Source of the DNA: Panicum virgatum
Lineage: Eukaryota; Streptophyta; Magnoliopsida; Poales; Poaceae
Length of the DNA: 64,000 nt
Reading direction: 5' to 3'
Assembly: GCF_016808335.1 (NCBI RefSeq)
Contig: NC_053147.1
Span: 17,284,913 to 17,348,912 of the forward strand
Shown: piece after piece, positions 11,921 to 24,007 of the stretch
How positions within the stretch are numbered: position 1 is the stretch's first letter
Layout: the number at the start of each line of letters is the position of its first letter
Notes under the pieces: model-generated
The model's input: only the letters and a program-made list of their open reading frames with translations
Database searches by the model: none
Told to the model about the DNA's origin: nothing
Translations under genes and position numbers: made by a program

Positions 11921-14900
11921 TCAAGCCACATTTGAGAAGTCAATGATATTTAACTCATTTCTCAACTTGCAAAACCGAGATTCATCCAAAGGCTTGGTAA
12001 ATATATCGGATAATTGATCATCCGTGCCAATACCATCAATCTTGATATCACCCTTGTTCACATGATCTCTAAGAAAATGATGGCGGATATCAATATGCTT
12101 GGTTCTTGAATGTTGAACCGGATTAGAGGCAATCTTCACAGCACTTTCATTATCACACAACAAGAGAATTTCATCAAATTTCACACCATAATCTAGAAGA
12201 GTTTGCTTCATCCATAACAATTGTGCACAACAACTTCCGGCCGAGATATATTCCGCTTCGGCGGTTGAAAGAGCCATGGAATTTTGCTTCTTTGATGACC
12301 ATGATACAAGAGATCTTCCAAGAAATTGACAACCACCGGAGGTGCTTTTCCTATCAACCTTGCACCCCGCATAATCCGAATCCGAGAAACCAACCAAATC
12401 AAAATAAGCACCCTTGGGATACCACAAACCAATATTAGGAGAATATCTCAAGTATCTCAAGATCCTTTTGACGGCGGTCAAATGACATTCTCTAGGTGCG
12501 GCTTGAAATCGTGCACACATGCAAACACTAAACATGATGTCGGGCCTAGATGTGGTCAAATAAAGCAAACTACCAATCATAGAACGGTAAAGCTTTTGGT
12601 CAACCGGGTTACCTCCCTCATCTAGGTCGAGATGCCCATTTGTGGCCATAGGAGTCTTGATTGGTTTTGCATCTTCCATACCAAATTTCTTCAAGATATC
12701 CTTCACATATTTTGATTGACACACAAAGGTGCCTTCCTTGAGTTGCTTGATTTGAAGTCCAAGAAAGAAACTCAATTCACCAATCATGGACATCTCAAAT
12801 TCCCTAGACATCATTTCACCAAATTCCTCACAAAAGCTTGGGTTAGTTGAACCAAAGATAATATCATCAACATAAATTTGACAAACAAACAAATCTTTAC
12901 CAATATCTTTAGTGAACAAAGTAGTATCAACCTTACCAATTTTGAAGCCCTTAGAAATAAGAAAACCCTTCAATCTTTCATACCAAGCTCGTGGAGCTTG
13001 CTTAAGACCATAAAGAGCTTTAGAGAGCTTGTATACATGATTTGGCTTCTTGGGATCTTCAAAATCGGGAGGTTGCTCAACAAAAACAAGTTCACTAATC
13101 TTGCCATTCAAGAAAGCACTTTTCACATCCATTTGAAAGAGTTTAATGTTGTGAGAGCAAGCATAAGCTAATAAAATTCTAATAGCTTCTAATCTAGCAA
13201 CGGGAGCAAAAGTTTCACCGAAATCCAAACCTTCGACTTGAGTGAAGCCTTGAGCTACCAATCTTGCCTTGTTTCTCACAACCATTCCATCTTCATTTTG
13301 CTTGTTTCTAAAAACCCATTTTGTGCCAATAACATTATAATTGTTGGGCCTCTCAACTAAATCCCAAACTTGATTCTGGGTGAAATTATTTAATTCTTCA
13401 TGCATAGCATTCACCCAATCTGGATCTCTCAATGCTTCATCTACACAGTTAGGTTCAAGAAAAGATACAAAAGAATAATGTTCACAAAATGAAGCAATGC
13501 GAGATCGAGTTTGGACACCCTTACTAATATCACCCATGATTTGATCCACCGGATGATCCTTTGCAAGAACATGATGAATTCTTTGAGGAACAATAGGTTC
13601 TTGAGTTGATGAAGATGGTGCACTAGATGAACCAACTTGATCTTGTACTTGAGAATCATCATCACTTGAATCTTGTACAATTTATTGTGCTTGATCATTT
13701 GAGATAGAAGTTGAAGGATTAACTCTAATAGAGATAGAAGGACCATCTTCATCTTCATCTCTTGGTCTAACATCACCAATTGACATGTTTTTCATTGCAT
13801 TTCTCAAACCATCACTTCTCACATCATCAAGATTTTCTTGTTCATTATGAGAACCATTGGTTTCATCAAACTCAACATCATATGCTTCTTCAACAATGCC
13901 TTGAGTTTTGTTATAGACCCGATAAGCCTTGCTATTAGATGAATATCCAAGAAGAAAACCCTCATCACATTTGCTTTGAAACTTTGATAACCGAGTTCCC
14001 TTCTTAAGAATATAGCATTTGCAACCAAACACTCTAAAATATGATATATTTGGCTTCCTTCCAATGAGCAACTCATATGGGGTCTTGTTATGAAATCTAT
14101 GGCAATACAATCTATTTGAGGCATGACAAGCCGTGTTGATTGCTTTGGCCCAAAAACTATCCGAAACATTGTACTCGGAGAGCATTGATCTTGCCATATC
14201 AATCAAGGTTCTATTTTTCCTCTCAACAAGACTATTTTGTTCCGGAGTGTACTTGGTTGAGAATTCATGCTTGATTCCTTTCACATCACACCATTCCTCA
14301 ACTCTTGTGTTTCTAAACTCACTTCCATTGTCACTCCTCACTTTCTTCACCTTGAGCTCAAATTCATTTTCGGCCCTTGTAAAGAATTTCTTGAAAGTGT
14401 CATATGTATCGGCCTTGTCATGAAGAAAGAAAACCCATGTATATCTTGAGTAATCATCTACTACCACAAGACAATAGCAATTTCCACCAATACTTCTATA
14501 TATTGTAGGACCAAATAAATCCATATGCAATAATTCCAATGGTCTCTCGGTTGACATGACACTCTTAGTGGGATGAGCATTTGCAACTTGCTTTCCGGCT
14601 TGACATGCACTACAAAGCTTATCTTTATCAAACTTCACATTCTTCAAGCCAACTACTAAAGCATGCTTCAAAAGTCGGTTGAGTTGCTTCATGCCAACAT
14701 GACCAAGCCTTCTATGCCATAACCAACCCAAGGATGATTGAGTGAACAAGCAAGTGGACAAGTTTGCCTCTTTAGTAGCAAAATCCACAAGATATACATC
14801 CTCATGTCTAAATCCCGTAAAGATGTGATCTTTTCCATCCAAGCTAGTCACTACAACATCATCTTTAGTGAAACTACACTTATATCCAAAATCACAAAGT

Positions 14901-15145
14901 TGAGTGACCGCTAAGAGATTAAACTTGAGAGAATCAACCAACAATACATTTGAAAGAGAATGATTGCTTGAGATAGGAATTGTACCAACTCCTTTGACTT
15001 TGCCCCGTCTATTGTCACCAAAGATGATGTCACTATAGCCACCCACATTCTCATCTAGAGAGGAAAATATCATTTGATCTCCGGTCATATGTTGAGTGCA
15101 TCCACTATCAAGCACCCAATGTCTTCCTCCGGACTTGTAATTCAC
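11921..15145 (-). pseudogene. Copia pol polyprotein (protease, integrase, RT, RNase H) with one internal stop
   Basis: This is one frame from 15145 to 11921, broken only by TAA at 13682-13684 after NDQAQ; the codons on both sides stay open. Domains in order: protease with LDSGCTQHMTG; integrase with an HHCC zinc site (WHRRLGHVG ... CSACQAGKQ) and a catalytic triad in VVVDDYSRY, RSDNGSEF and NSLVERKNRT; RT with KARLVAQGF, QMDVKSAFLNG and the active-site YVDD; RNase H with SDSDYAGC, STAEAEYI, CDNESAV and HSRTKHIDIRHHFLRD. All the motifs listed are present, so the single stop is probably the main pol lesion. The frame is directly downstream of gag, separated by one TAG codon. Confidence 0.93.
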
Positions 15146-17047
15146 CTACAAAGAGGAAGTAACTCTTTTAGGTACCCAAACTTTTTTGGGTCCTTGAACG
15201 TTAGTGACCACATTAGTGACCAAGACTTTTGACACCCAAATGACATTCTTTTTAGCACCATTTATAGGTATCCCAACAAATTTTGCACTAACATTGCCAT
15301 TTGAATTTTTCATAAGCATGTAACTTGAATCAAAGGATATAACTTTCTTGTTGGTGCAATTCTTCTCAACATGGCCAACCTTCTTGCATTTTTCACAATA
15401 TGGCTTGCCACTACTCTTCACAAAGGTAATTTTGGTTTGCACAAAAGCCTTCTTCCCTTTCTTAGAAATATATCCAAACCCTTGCTTGTTCAAGGTGAAC
15501 TTTTGGCTTGCCCAACAATGATTAAATTTTGCTCTACTATCATAGCATTTTCTCAAATCATTAGTCAAGCAAGTAACCTCTTTCTTTAACAGATCATTTT
15601 CCATAATGAGAGATTTATTGCAATATGAGTTATCTATTTTGGTGCACAAAGAACTAGTAAAGCTAGAGCCACAAGATTTATCATCAATTAAATCACAACT
15701 AACACTAATGCTCAATGTTGCTTTTCTTTCATGACCAAGCAAGGTATTGTGAGCTTCCTCAAGCTTCTCATGAGTTTCTTTGAGATTCTCATGTGAAGTC
15801 TTTAGCTCCTCATAGGAATCTTGAAGAGAAGTAAACTTCAACTTCAAGTCCCTCAACTTAGCCTTTTCCTTTGTCATGAATTCATCGGCATCATTAAGCA
15901 TTTCAACAAGATCATCATATGAAAGTTCATCAAGTTCACCATCTTGTTGTACCTTTGCACCACCCTTTGCCATAAGACAATGTGGTGTAGAGAAGAGTGA
16001 TGGAGCCTCCTTGATGGCGATCCCAGCAACTCCCTTGGATGGCTTGTCATCATCATCATCATCATCATCATCATCGGAGCTTGCATCGGAATCCCATTCA
16101 ACAAAATATGCTTGGCCATTCTTTTTATTCTTGATGAACTTCTTCTTCTTCTTTTCATCATTTTTCTTGTCCTTTTTCTTGTTTGGACAATTTACAATGA
16201 TGTGACCTACTTCACCACAATTGAAGCAAGTCTTGTCCACAAAAGGATTTTTTCTCGATGATTGACCTTTCTTGTCAAAGTTCTTCTTGCTCATCATTCT
16301 ATTGAATCTCTTGACAAAGAGAGCCATCTCCTCATCCGATTCTTCTTCTTGGCACCCACTTTCTTCTTCATTTTTGCTATCTTGAGCTTTGAATGCCACA
16401 TTTTTCTTTTTCACATCAATTTCTCCACCATGAGCTTCATCTTGAGACTTCTTGAACATGTCATGGGTGAGAATTTCTCCCAATATATGTGTGGGAGTTG
16501 CGGTCTTCACATTTGACCTTACAAGTAAGGTCACAATTGTGTCATATCTTTCCGGAAGACATCTAAGAAACTTGTGGTTGAAATCCCCATCCGGTACCTC
16601 AAATCCAAGTCCCTTGAGGTCATTCACAATATCATTTAGCCGGTTGAACATCTCGGCTATACTCTCATCCTTCTTCATGGTGAATTCACTAAAATTCCCT
16701 TTGAGCAAATACAACTTGGCCTCCTTCACAGTTGATGTGCCCTCATGAATTTCCATGAGCTTCTTCCATATGTCATTTGCATTTGTGAGGCTCTTGACTC
16801 TATTAAATTCATTTACATCAAGAGCACTAAAGAGCACATTAACCCCTTGATCATTTAGAGTCTCATTTTCCTCATCTAGGGGTGTCAAACTCTTTGGGTC
16901 CAAAATGACATATCCATCACTTTCTACTCTCCATAGCTTTCTACTCATGGCTTTGAGATGAGCCGACATCCTAGTCTTCAAATAATCATAATTATTCCCA
17001 TCAAAGAACGGTGGCTTCCCAACATGAATCCCATGATCACTAGTCAT
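15146..17047 (-). CDS. Gag of nested Sirevirus-type element
   Basis: A 633-residue frame starting at ATG 17047. The N-terminal capsid region (PPFFDGNNYDYLKTRM ... LWRVESDGY) is typical of Copia gag. A first zinc knuckle CFNCGEVGHIIVNC lies near residue 280, followed by Lys-rich tracts and a run of ten Asp. A long heptad-like Glu/Leu/Lys segment (SYEELKTSHENLKETHEKL) predicts a coiled coil. A second knuckle CEKCKKVGHVEKNC lies near residue 560. The frame ends with TAG (15148-15146), and pol continues in the same frame immediately after. It is full length with no internal stop. Gag packages element RNA in cytoplasmic particles (family knowledge). Confidence 0.92.
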   Translation of the reverse strand: MTSDHGIHVGKPPFFDGNNYDYLKTRMSAHLKAMSRKLWRVESDGYVILDPKSLTPLDEENETLNDQGVNVLFSALDVNEFNRVKSLTNANDIWKKLMEIHEGTSTVKEAKLYLLKGNFSEFTMKKDESIAEMFNRLNDIVNDLKGLGFEVPDGDFNHKFLRCLPERYDTIVTLLVRSNVKTATPTHILGEILTHDMFKKSQDEAHGGEIDVKKKNVAFKAQDSKNEEESGCQEEESDEEMALFVKRFNRMMSKKNFDKKGQSSRKNPFVDKTCFNCGEVGHIIVNCPNKKKDKKNDEKKKKKFIKNKKNGQAYFVEWDSDASSDDDDDDDDDDKPSKGVAGIAIKEAPSLFSTPHCLMAKGGAKVQQDGELDELSYDDLVEMLNDADEFMTKEKAKLRDLKLKFTSLQDSYEELKTSHENLKETHEKLEEAHNTLLGHERKATLSISVSCDLIDDKSCGSSFTSSLCTKIDNSYCNKSLIMENDLLKKEVTCLTNDLRKCYDSRAKFNHCWASQKFTLNKQGFGYISKKGKKAFVQTKITFVKSSGKPYCEKCKKVGHVEKNCTNKKVISFDSSYMLMKNSNGNVSAKFVGIPINGAKKNVIWVSKVLVTNVVTNVQGPKKVWVPKRVTSSL

Positions 17048-17092
17048 TGTTCTACTCCAAGATGGTTAAATCCGCAATTAATGGAGTACTTA

Positions 17093-17104
17093 GCTCTGGT
17101 ACCA
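17093..17104 (-). other. Primer binding site of nested element
   Basis: The minus strand reads TGGTACCAGAGC two bases after the 5' LTR end. It differs by one base from TGGTATCAGAGC, the complement of the initiator tRNA-Met 3' end used by most plant Copia elements. Confidence 0.8.
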
Positions 17105-17106
17105 CT

Positions 17107-18742
17107 TGTAGGATCAAGAACAAAGACTAGAGGGGGGTGAATAGGTGGTTTAAAATCTAAAACCAATAACACTAGAGAAATTTAATTAGTAACAAAGGAA
17201 AGCCCTATGTTATGCTATTACTATCTCTAGATGGGTTTACAACCTAGGGTGGCAAGACACAAATCAAGCTCTAGTAAAGTAAATTGCTCAAAATAAAGAC
17301 AAGAATAAAAGTGAGCAAGAGAAGTAACCAAGCTTGACACAAGAATATATCCCGTGGTGTCGATGACTTGCCGGTCACCCCTAATCCACGTTGAGGTGGA
17401 TTCCAAGAATCAACCGCTCCTCTATCAAGAACCTCTTAATCTTGAGCCGGCTTGAAACAAGGAACCGCTCCACACCTCGATTCCACTAGAGTTGCTCTTC
17501 ACCACTCCGGTGAGGTGAGCACAAAACCTCTCACAACCGAAATCGGGGCTCCTCAACAATCTCCTTGGAGGTGCTCCACGAAATCCACTTCTCCAAGCCA
17601 TCTAGGGAGCGGCAACTCCCAAGAGTAACAAGTTGATGACACTTGCTTGAAGTTTCCCTAATGCCACAAAGCTCAAACTCTTGATGCAATGCACTAGGAA
17701 GCTCTCACACTCTCAAAAAGCAATCTCTAAGCAAGTGTGTGTGAGAGAGGGATGCCTTAGCTCTAATGTGTCAAGAATGCTATCCAAATGGCCAAGAGAA
17801 CCTCCCAATGGCCGGGCATTGGGTATATATAGACACCCCTCAAAAAACTAGCCGTTACACTCTTTTCTGCGAAGTCGCGGACCGTCCGCGTTTCAAAAAC
17901 CGGACTGTCTGCCGTTATAAACCAGTGAGTCAGAGTGCAATAAATGCATGTCAGAACTAGCCATTAAGCCCTGGCGGACCGTCCGCGCCCCAGTGGCGGA
18001 CCGTCCGCAGTTAAGAGTTCCAACCCACCAGAGACTAACATCGTCTCTGGAACAATTTTGAGATTAGCCTGCGGACCGTCCGCGCCTCATGAGTGGACCG
18101 TCCGCAGTTTAACTTTTGAGCCCAGACCAGAGAAACATTCTCTCTGGTACACATTTGAAAAACAGTGGCGGACCGTCCGCCCACCTGGGCCGGACCGTCC
18201 GCAAGCCCACCAGAGACTCTGCAAGCTCTCTGGAACGGTCGCGGACTGTCCGCCCCTCTGGGCCGGACTGTCCGCTAGCCCACCAGAGCCTTTGCAAGCT
18301 CTCTGGAACGGGAGCGGACCGTCCGCCCCTCATGCGCGGACTGTCCGCCGTTACTCAGTAAGCTCTCGAACTTAGTCTATTTCAAATCTTTTCAAAACGC
18401 CGTTAGCCCTCATGCATGCAACTAGACATTTTGAGCAAAATGGCACTAAAGACCCGTCAAGCATGAGTACACAACCCCTCTTGATAGTACGGCTAACTAT
18501 CCAACAAATCCGGTCACTTTTCATCCACTAAACGCCCTGTGACCGGTAAAATGCAAAAGCCCTATTTTATACCTTTGCCTTGAGCCCGAGCTTTGCTCAT
18601 CATCTCCAAAACTCCATACGTTCACAACCAAATCTCTTTCATCCGTGAATCAACCTATACTCATCATCTCAAATGAAATCGTTAATCCACAAACCATTGT
18701 CATTAATTACCAAAACTCGAATTAGGGGCCTAGATGCTTTCA
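17107..18742 (-). repeat. 5' LTR of nested Sirevirus-type element
   Basis: A 1636-bp LTR, TGTAGGATCAAG to GATGCTTTCA, carrying the same palindrome array as its partner (17877-18352). It is followed by the CTCCC target duplication. Confidence 0.92.
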
Positions 18743-18747
18743 CTCCC
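18743..18747. repeat. Right target-site duplication of nested Copia element (CTCCC)
   Basis: Identical to 7069-7073. It adjoins the terminal CA of the right LTR. Confidence 0.92.
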
Positions 18748-21700
18748 GTAGAGAACTTCGAACGGTGACATGCCTAAACTCGCTTGATAACCGTTGTTGT
18801 ATGAAAATTCTGCATAAGGTAAGCTTTGTTCCCAATCCTTGCCATAGGTGAGAACACATGCTCTCAACATATCCTCCATAATCTGATTCACTCTTTCTGT
18901 TTGGCCATCCGTCTGTGGGTGATAAGCGGAGCTGAAATCCAACTTGGTGCCCATGGCTTTATGCAAACTTTTCCAAAACCTAGAGGTGAACTGGGTCCCT
19001 CTATCTGAAACAATGCGGCTGGGCACACCATGCAACTTCACTATGTTCTCCACATAGAGCTTGGCTAGCTTTTCTCCATCGTAGTTGGTTCGTACGGGTA
19101 TGAAATGAGCCGATTTAGTGAGTCGGTCCACTATTACCCATATGGAGTCGTGACCTTTCTGGGTCCTGGGCAAACTCACTACAAAATTCATTCCTATCTC
19201 ATCCCACTTTCAAACCGGGATGGGTAGGGGTTGCAACAGCCCTGCTGGCTTCTGATGTTCGGCCTTGATTCTTTGACAAGTATCGCACCGGGCGACAAAT
19301 CGTGCAATATCTGCCTTCATCCCGTTCCACCAATATTTTTGTTTTAAGTCCATATACATTTTGGTGGATCCTGGGTGAATGAAATATGCCGAGTTGCGAG
19401 CTTCATCCATGATTATTTGCCTGAAGTCTCCTTTCTGGGGCACACAAATTCTGTCTTTATACCATAAGGTCCCCCTATTATCCACCCTAAAATCTGGTGC
19501 CTTATTTTCTCCAGTCTGCCTCCGGATTTCCATCAGCCCCTTGTCCGAACTTTGTGCCTTTCTGATTCTGTCCTCCAGTGTGCATTGGACGTTCAGCACT
19601 TGGCTAGAGCCTCGAGGGATAATGTGCACATTCAATCGTGCCATTTCTTCTCGCAGATGATCATCCTTGGGTCCATAGGATTTCTGGCTTAGGGCATCGG
19701 CTACCACGTTAGCCTTGCCAGGGTGGTAATGGATTTCCAAATTATAATCTTTAACCAATTCCAGTCATCTTCTTTGCCTTAAGTTCAAATCCGGCTGGGT
19801 GAAGATATACTTCAGGCTCTTATGGTCAGTATAAATCTCGCACTTATTTCCAATCAAATAATGCCTCCAAATTTTAAGGGCATGCACTACGCCTGCCAAT
19901 TCCAAATCATGGGTTGGGTAGTTCTGCTCATGAGGCCTGAGTTGGCGGGAAGCGTATGCCACAACTTTCCCATCTTGCATGAGTACACAACCCAATCCTT
20001 ATCGGGATGCATCACAATAGATGACAAAATCCCGATGAATGTCCGGTAGGGTCAGCACTGGGGTGGTTGTCAACCTATTTTTCAATTCTTGAAAACTCCT
20101 CTCACATGACTCTGTCCAGGTGAATTTCTTCTCCTTCTTGAGCAGCTCTGTCATGGGCCAGGCTATCTTGGAAATCCTTCAATGAATCTCCGATAATACC
20201 TAGCTAATCCAAGAAAACTTCTGATCTCACTGACGTTGGTCGGTTGCTGCCAGTTGGAGACTGCTTCGACCTTCTCGGGGTCCACTACTACTCCTTCTGC
20301 GGTCAGAATATGACCAAGGAAAGCTACTTTCTCCAGCCAGAATTCACATTTGCTGAATTTGGCATATAGCCTGTGTACTCTTAATTTTTCCAGGACTACT
20401 CTCAGATGTTGCTCGTGCTCCTGGACACTCTTTGAGTAGATAAGTATGTCGTCGATGAAGACTACGACAAACTTATCTAACTCATCCATAGATATCTTGT
20501 TCATGAGGTTCATGAAATAGGCAGGGGCATTTGTGAGTCCAAAGGACATCACAGTGAACTCAAATTGCCCGTACCGGGTGACAAAGACTGTCTTCGGGAT
20601 GTCGCTCTCTCTAATCTTGAGCTGAAAATATCCTGACCTCAGATCGATCTTGGAGAAGTATTTGGCCCCTTTTAACTGATCAAAAAGGTCATCGATTCTG
20701 GGGAGGGGATACTTATTCTTGATGGTTACTTCGTTCAGTGCCCGATAATCTACACACAGCCTCATACTCCCATCTTTCTTCTTGACAAACAGGACTAGGG
20801 CTCCCCAAGGCGACGAGCTTGGTCTGATGAAGCCAATTCATTGTAATTCCTCTAGCTGCTTCTTTAATTCTACTAATTTGGAGGCTGCCATCCTATAGGG
20901 TCTCATAGCTATAGGGGCGGTTCCAGGGACAAGGTCGATGACAAACTCTATATCCCTATCTGGTGGCATCCCAGGGAGTTCTTCCGGGGAAATATTTGGG
21001 TACTCATTTACCACCGGAACTTCTTCTAAGGACTTGGCTTCCATACTAAACACCATCGGGTCTGATCCTCTTACCCGGGTATGGCAGGTTACTCGTACTC
21101 CTTCCGGGTTTGTTAGGTGTACCACCTTATCCGTACAACCTATGAGGCCATTGTGTCGGCTTAACCAGTCCATTCCAAGGATCACGTCTATTCCCTTGGA
21201 CTTTAGTACTACTAAGTCTGCTAAAAATTCTACCCCACTTAAATTGATCCTTACCCGTAGACAACCTAGTTGACACTTGATGTCACCTCCAGGCGTTCGG
21301 GTTATTAGGGGTGTTTTTAGTAGTACTGTAGGTATGTTGTGCTTTTACACAAAACTCGAGGATATAAATGAGTGTGATGCTGCAGAATCAAATAACACTG
21401 TTGCAAGAGTTGAGCTGACTAGGTACTCACCGAGCACTACGCCCTGAGCTCCTTGAGCCTCCTGTGCGTTGATGTGGTTGACGCGGGCTCGTCCAAATGA
21501 CTGCTAGGGCTGCCTCATCTGCTGACTGTTGTTGTTGGTGTTGTTGCTGTTGCGGATGGGCACTCGGTTGGCACCTGACAGCACTGGCCTTGGTCCATTC
21601 ACTATATTGGAGAAGGCTGATGTAGCAGGCTTGTTCTTGGTATACGAGCAGTTGGCGATGAAATGCCCTGTCTCTCGGCAGTTGAAACAGACCCTAGCAT

Positions 21701-22709
21701 TGCTGTTGTTGGTGGTGACCTGGCTTGCATTGCTCTGCGGGGCCTTCATGGTGTTCTGGCCCCGGAACTCTGTGTTAAAGGCTTGTGGGCCTGTCAATTG
21801 AGATTGAGTCCTATACTGCATTGGAGCCTGATACCTTGGTGCAGTATAGTTGAAGCTTCTTGGTTTCTGGAAGCGATCCTGCTGACGAGACTTGCTTTCC
21901 AGAAACTTGCGTTTGTTATCTTTCCTTTCATCAATTTTGGCCCTCTCTGTAAGAATAGCCTTGTTCATCAGAGTGTTGAAATCCGGGTAGATCTGTGGAG
22001 TAAGCAGGGTCTGGAGTTTTGGATTTAATCCTTTCTTGAACATATCCTGCTTCTTATCATCGTCATTCACCTCTTCGGGGGCATATCGGGCCAGCTCCAT
22101 GAACTGATGGGTGTACTCTTCCACCGACATGCTTCATTGCTGCAGAGCGCGGAACTCATCCGCCTTGCGCTTCATGGTGGCCGAGGGGATATGATATCGG
22201 CGGAATTCCTTCACAAATTCCTTCCAGGTGATAGTGGAGGCATCCTCGGCGGTGGCACAGTAATTCTCCCACCAGGCTAAGGCAGTCCCGGTGAGTTGGT
22301 GTGCTGCCAGCAGGACTTTGTCTCGGTCCTGACACTCGAATGGCTCGAGCTTCCTCTGGATCACACGAAGTCAATCATCTGCATCCAAGGGGTTGCTGGA
22401 TCCGGCAAAGGTGGGCGGCTTGGTCCTCAGAAAAGCTGTCAGCTTGTCATTCATGGTTTGTCCTCGTGGCTGCTTGTTGACAAGGGCATTGGCCAGTGTT
22501 TCTAGGATGAGGGTCTGATTGTGGATTATTTGCGCCAGGTCTCCGAGGGGTGGAGGTGATGGTAGTGGCACTTCTCCTTGATTCTCTCCTCGGTTCTGAC
22601 TCACTTCCTGTTCATCCTGGGGAGGGTTTTGTCCATTCGGCTGCACTCCCGTGCCAGCGACTACGGGGTTCCGAATGCGGGAGCCCCTCGTAACGCTTCG
22701 GGAAGCCAT
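18748..22709 (-). pseudogene. Gag-pol of outer Gypsy element (gag, protease, RT, RNase H, integrase core), decayed
   Basis: The gag start is ATG 22709 (MASRSVTRG), and one frame originally ran to the RT end. Domains: capsid region (LTGTALAWWENYC, MSVEEYTHQFMELARYAPEE); zinc knuckle CFNCRETGHFIANC; protease FDSAASHSF (Ala where DSG is usual) with ILGMDWL; RT with [18 protein letters not shown] and [10 protein letters not shown]; RNase H ([20 protein letters not shown]); integrase zinc (CDTCQRIKAEHQ); integrase core (DRLTKSAHFI, SDRGTQFTS, YHPQTDGQTERVNQ). Stops interrupt at 22371-22373, 22134-22136, 21504-21506, near 21342, 20838-20840, 19999-20001, 19765-19767 and 19210-19212. A one-base loss near 20177 shifts frame. 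It cannot encode a working polyprotein. Confidence 0.92.
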
Positions 22710-22995
22710 CTGTAAGTTGAGTAGAGTTTTTGTGAGATTTGGGATTAAGTGATGTTTAAGTTGTTTAAATCGTATTTTTGAAAAGGCAGAATCTACCTTC
22801 TGCCGAAGCACACAGCTAACAAGCACACAAACATGGCAAACAACAAGCACACACAACTTTATTACTGCAAGGGAGGGTACAACACAGAGCAAGACTAACA
22901 CGCGTACTACACGACCGGGTACAGGTTCACACTTCAGGGTACAACTTAAGCCAGTAAAGTTGGGAGGGTACAACACTAGGATGGCGTCGGTCAAT

Positions 22996-23856
22996 CTACT
23001 CGCGGGGCGAGCCTTCTTCTGGGGCGGAGTGTGCGAGTAGTCCTTGCTCGCCGTCCTCTATGTTCCCGTTCTCCCGGGGTTGCGTAGTAGCTTCTCCTTC
23101 ACCGACGGCAGTAGACCCTTCGGGGTTCTCGGGTGGGGCTTGTGGGGTTATCACGAGTGGCCCCCATCTTATGACGGGTGTCCCGAGTAGAACATGGTCT
23201 TCCCCAATTGCCGGGACTGGGGTTCCACTTCTGGTCCATTCTTGCATACGCCGATCTCGGGCTTGCCTGAGGCTCTCCTGAGCAACTGCTTCACTACTGA
23301 CCGCGGCTGCGGCTCTTGCCTCGGCTTGGGCTGCTCGTACCTGTTGTAGTCTCACCGCGAGCTCTGCTTGCTCGGCTCGATGGGTCTGCTCCCTCAGAAT
23401 GTTGGCTTGCTCGTCAAAGAGCTGATCCAAGGCGGCTAGGTAAGTAGTCACTTGGTACAAAGGATCGTCTTCATGACGGCGCCGTTCCAGACTCCTCATT
23501 CGAGCTTCCCAAACTAGGGTTCTGATGGCCGGTGGAAAGAACCTCATTGGCGTGGGGTCTAGGTGTTCTTTGAAAATCCGGCATAGGTAACGGAGTGCCT
23601 TTCTGATGGCCAAGAGATAGGTGTCTTGGTGCCTAAACCCCGTAGCGGTCACTCGCCACGGCTGGATGTCGGGGTAGCGATCACTCCTGGCGATGACCAG
23701 GATCACCCTGCAGCGGAGGGTACCATGGTGCTCGTACTCTCTGTTGTAGTACCTTGGGCGTTCCGTGATGCCAAGGCTTTCCAGGGCGTTGATCAACAGG
23801 CTAGGGAAGCCAGGTACAGCTTGGCAATTGCCCTGGGTCCATCATTCCTCAGCCAT
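22996..23856 (-). pseudogene. Pre-gag accessory ORF B of outer Gypsy element (paralogue of ORF A, stop at codon 5)
   Basis: The frame aligns along its N-terminal ~170 residues with ORF A: GTLRC, R-Y-D-(V/I)-x-PW, TTGFR-x-x-DTY, KALR, HL-x-x-TPM-x-FFPP, W-x-ARMR, and an EQA ... HRAE coiled coil. The matching ATG is at 23856, giving 286 sense-length codons against 290 in ORF A, but codon 5 is TGA (23844-23842), where ORF A has Gly. Reading is then open to 22996. The C-terminal third is Ala/Glu/Arg-rich and predicted coiled, then Pro/Glu-rich. It lies ~290 bp upstream of the gag ATG. No function is known to me and no conserved enzyme motif is visible. It could have been a capsid-associated or regulatory protein. 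Confidence 0.8.
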
Positions 23857-24007
23857 CTGAAAACAAAGATAGGGTGAATAAACTTGCACAATTATTTAGG
23901 GTACACAAAGGGAGTGGATGATATTTATTATTGCAACATGGTGGGATACAGACTTCATGGATACACGATTATTTGGGCAAAGGTTCTAGCTTGGGGTGCT
24001 ACTTCTA

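Larger units (their letters stand above)
7074..18742 (-). mobile_element. Sirevirus-type Ty1/Copia retrotransposon nested in the Gypsy integrase
   Basis: An 11.7-kb element in minus orientation with LTRs 7074-8689 and 17107-18742. It has a PBS at 17093-17104, gag 15146-17047, pol 11921-15145 (protease, integrase, RT, RNase H) and a degraded env-like region 9272-10892 between pol and the 3' LTR. A pyrimidine run at 8690-8704 reads AAAAAGGGGGA on the sense strand, the usual Sirevirus polypurine tract. The gag-protease-integrase-RT order, the extra 3' ORF, two gag zinc knuckles and palindrome arrays all fit the Sirevirus lineage (Opie/Ji/SIRE1 relatives). The LTRs differ at about 26 of ~1616 positions by hand count (~1.6%) plus a 20-bp indel, so it is younger than its host element. 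Confidence 0.94.
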
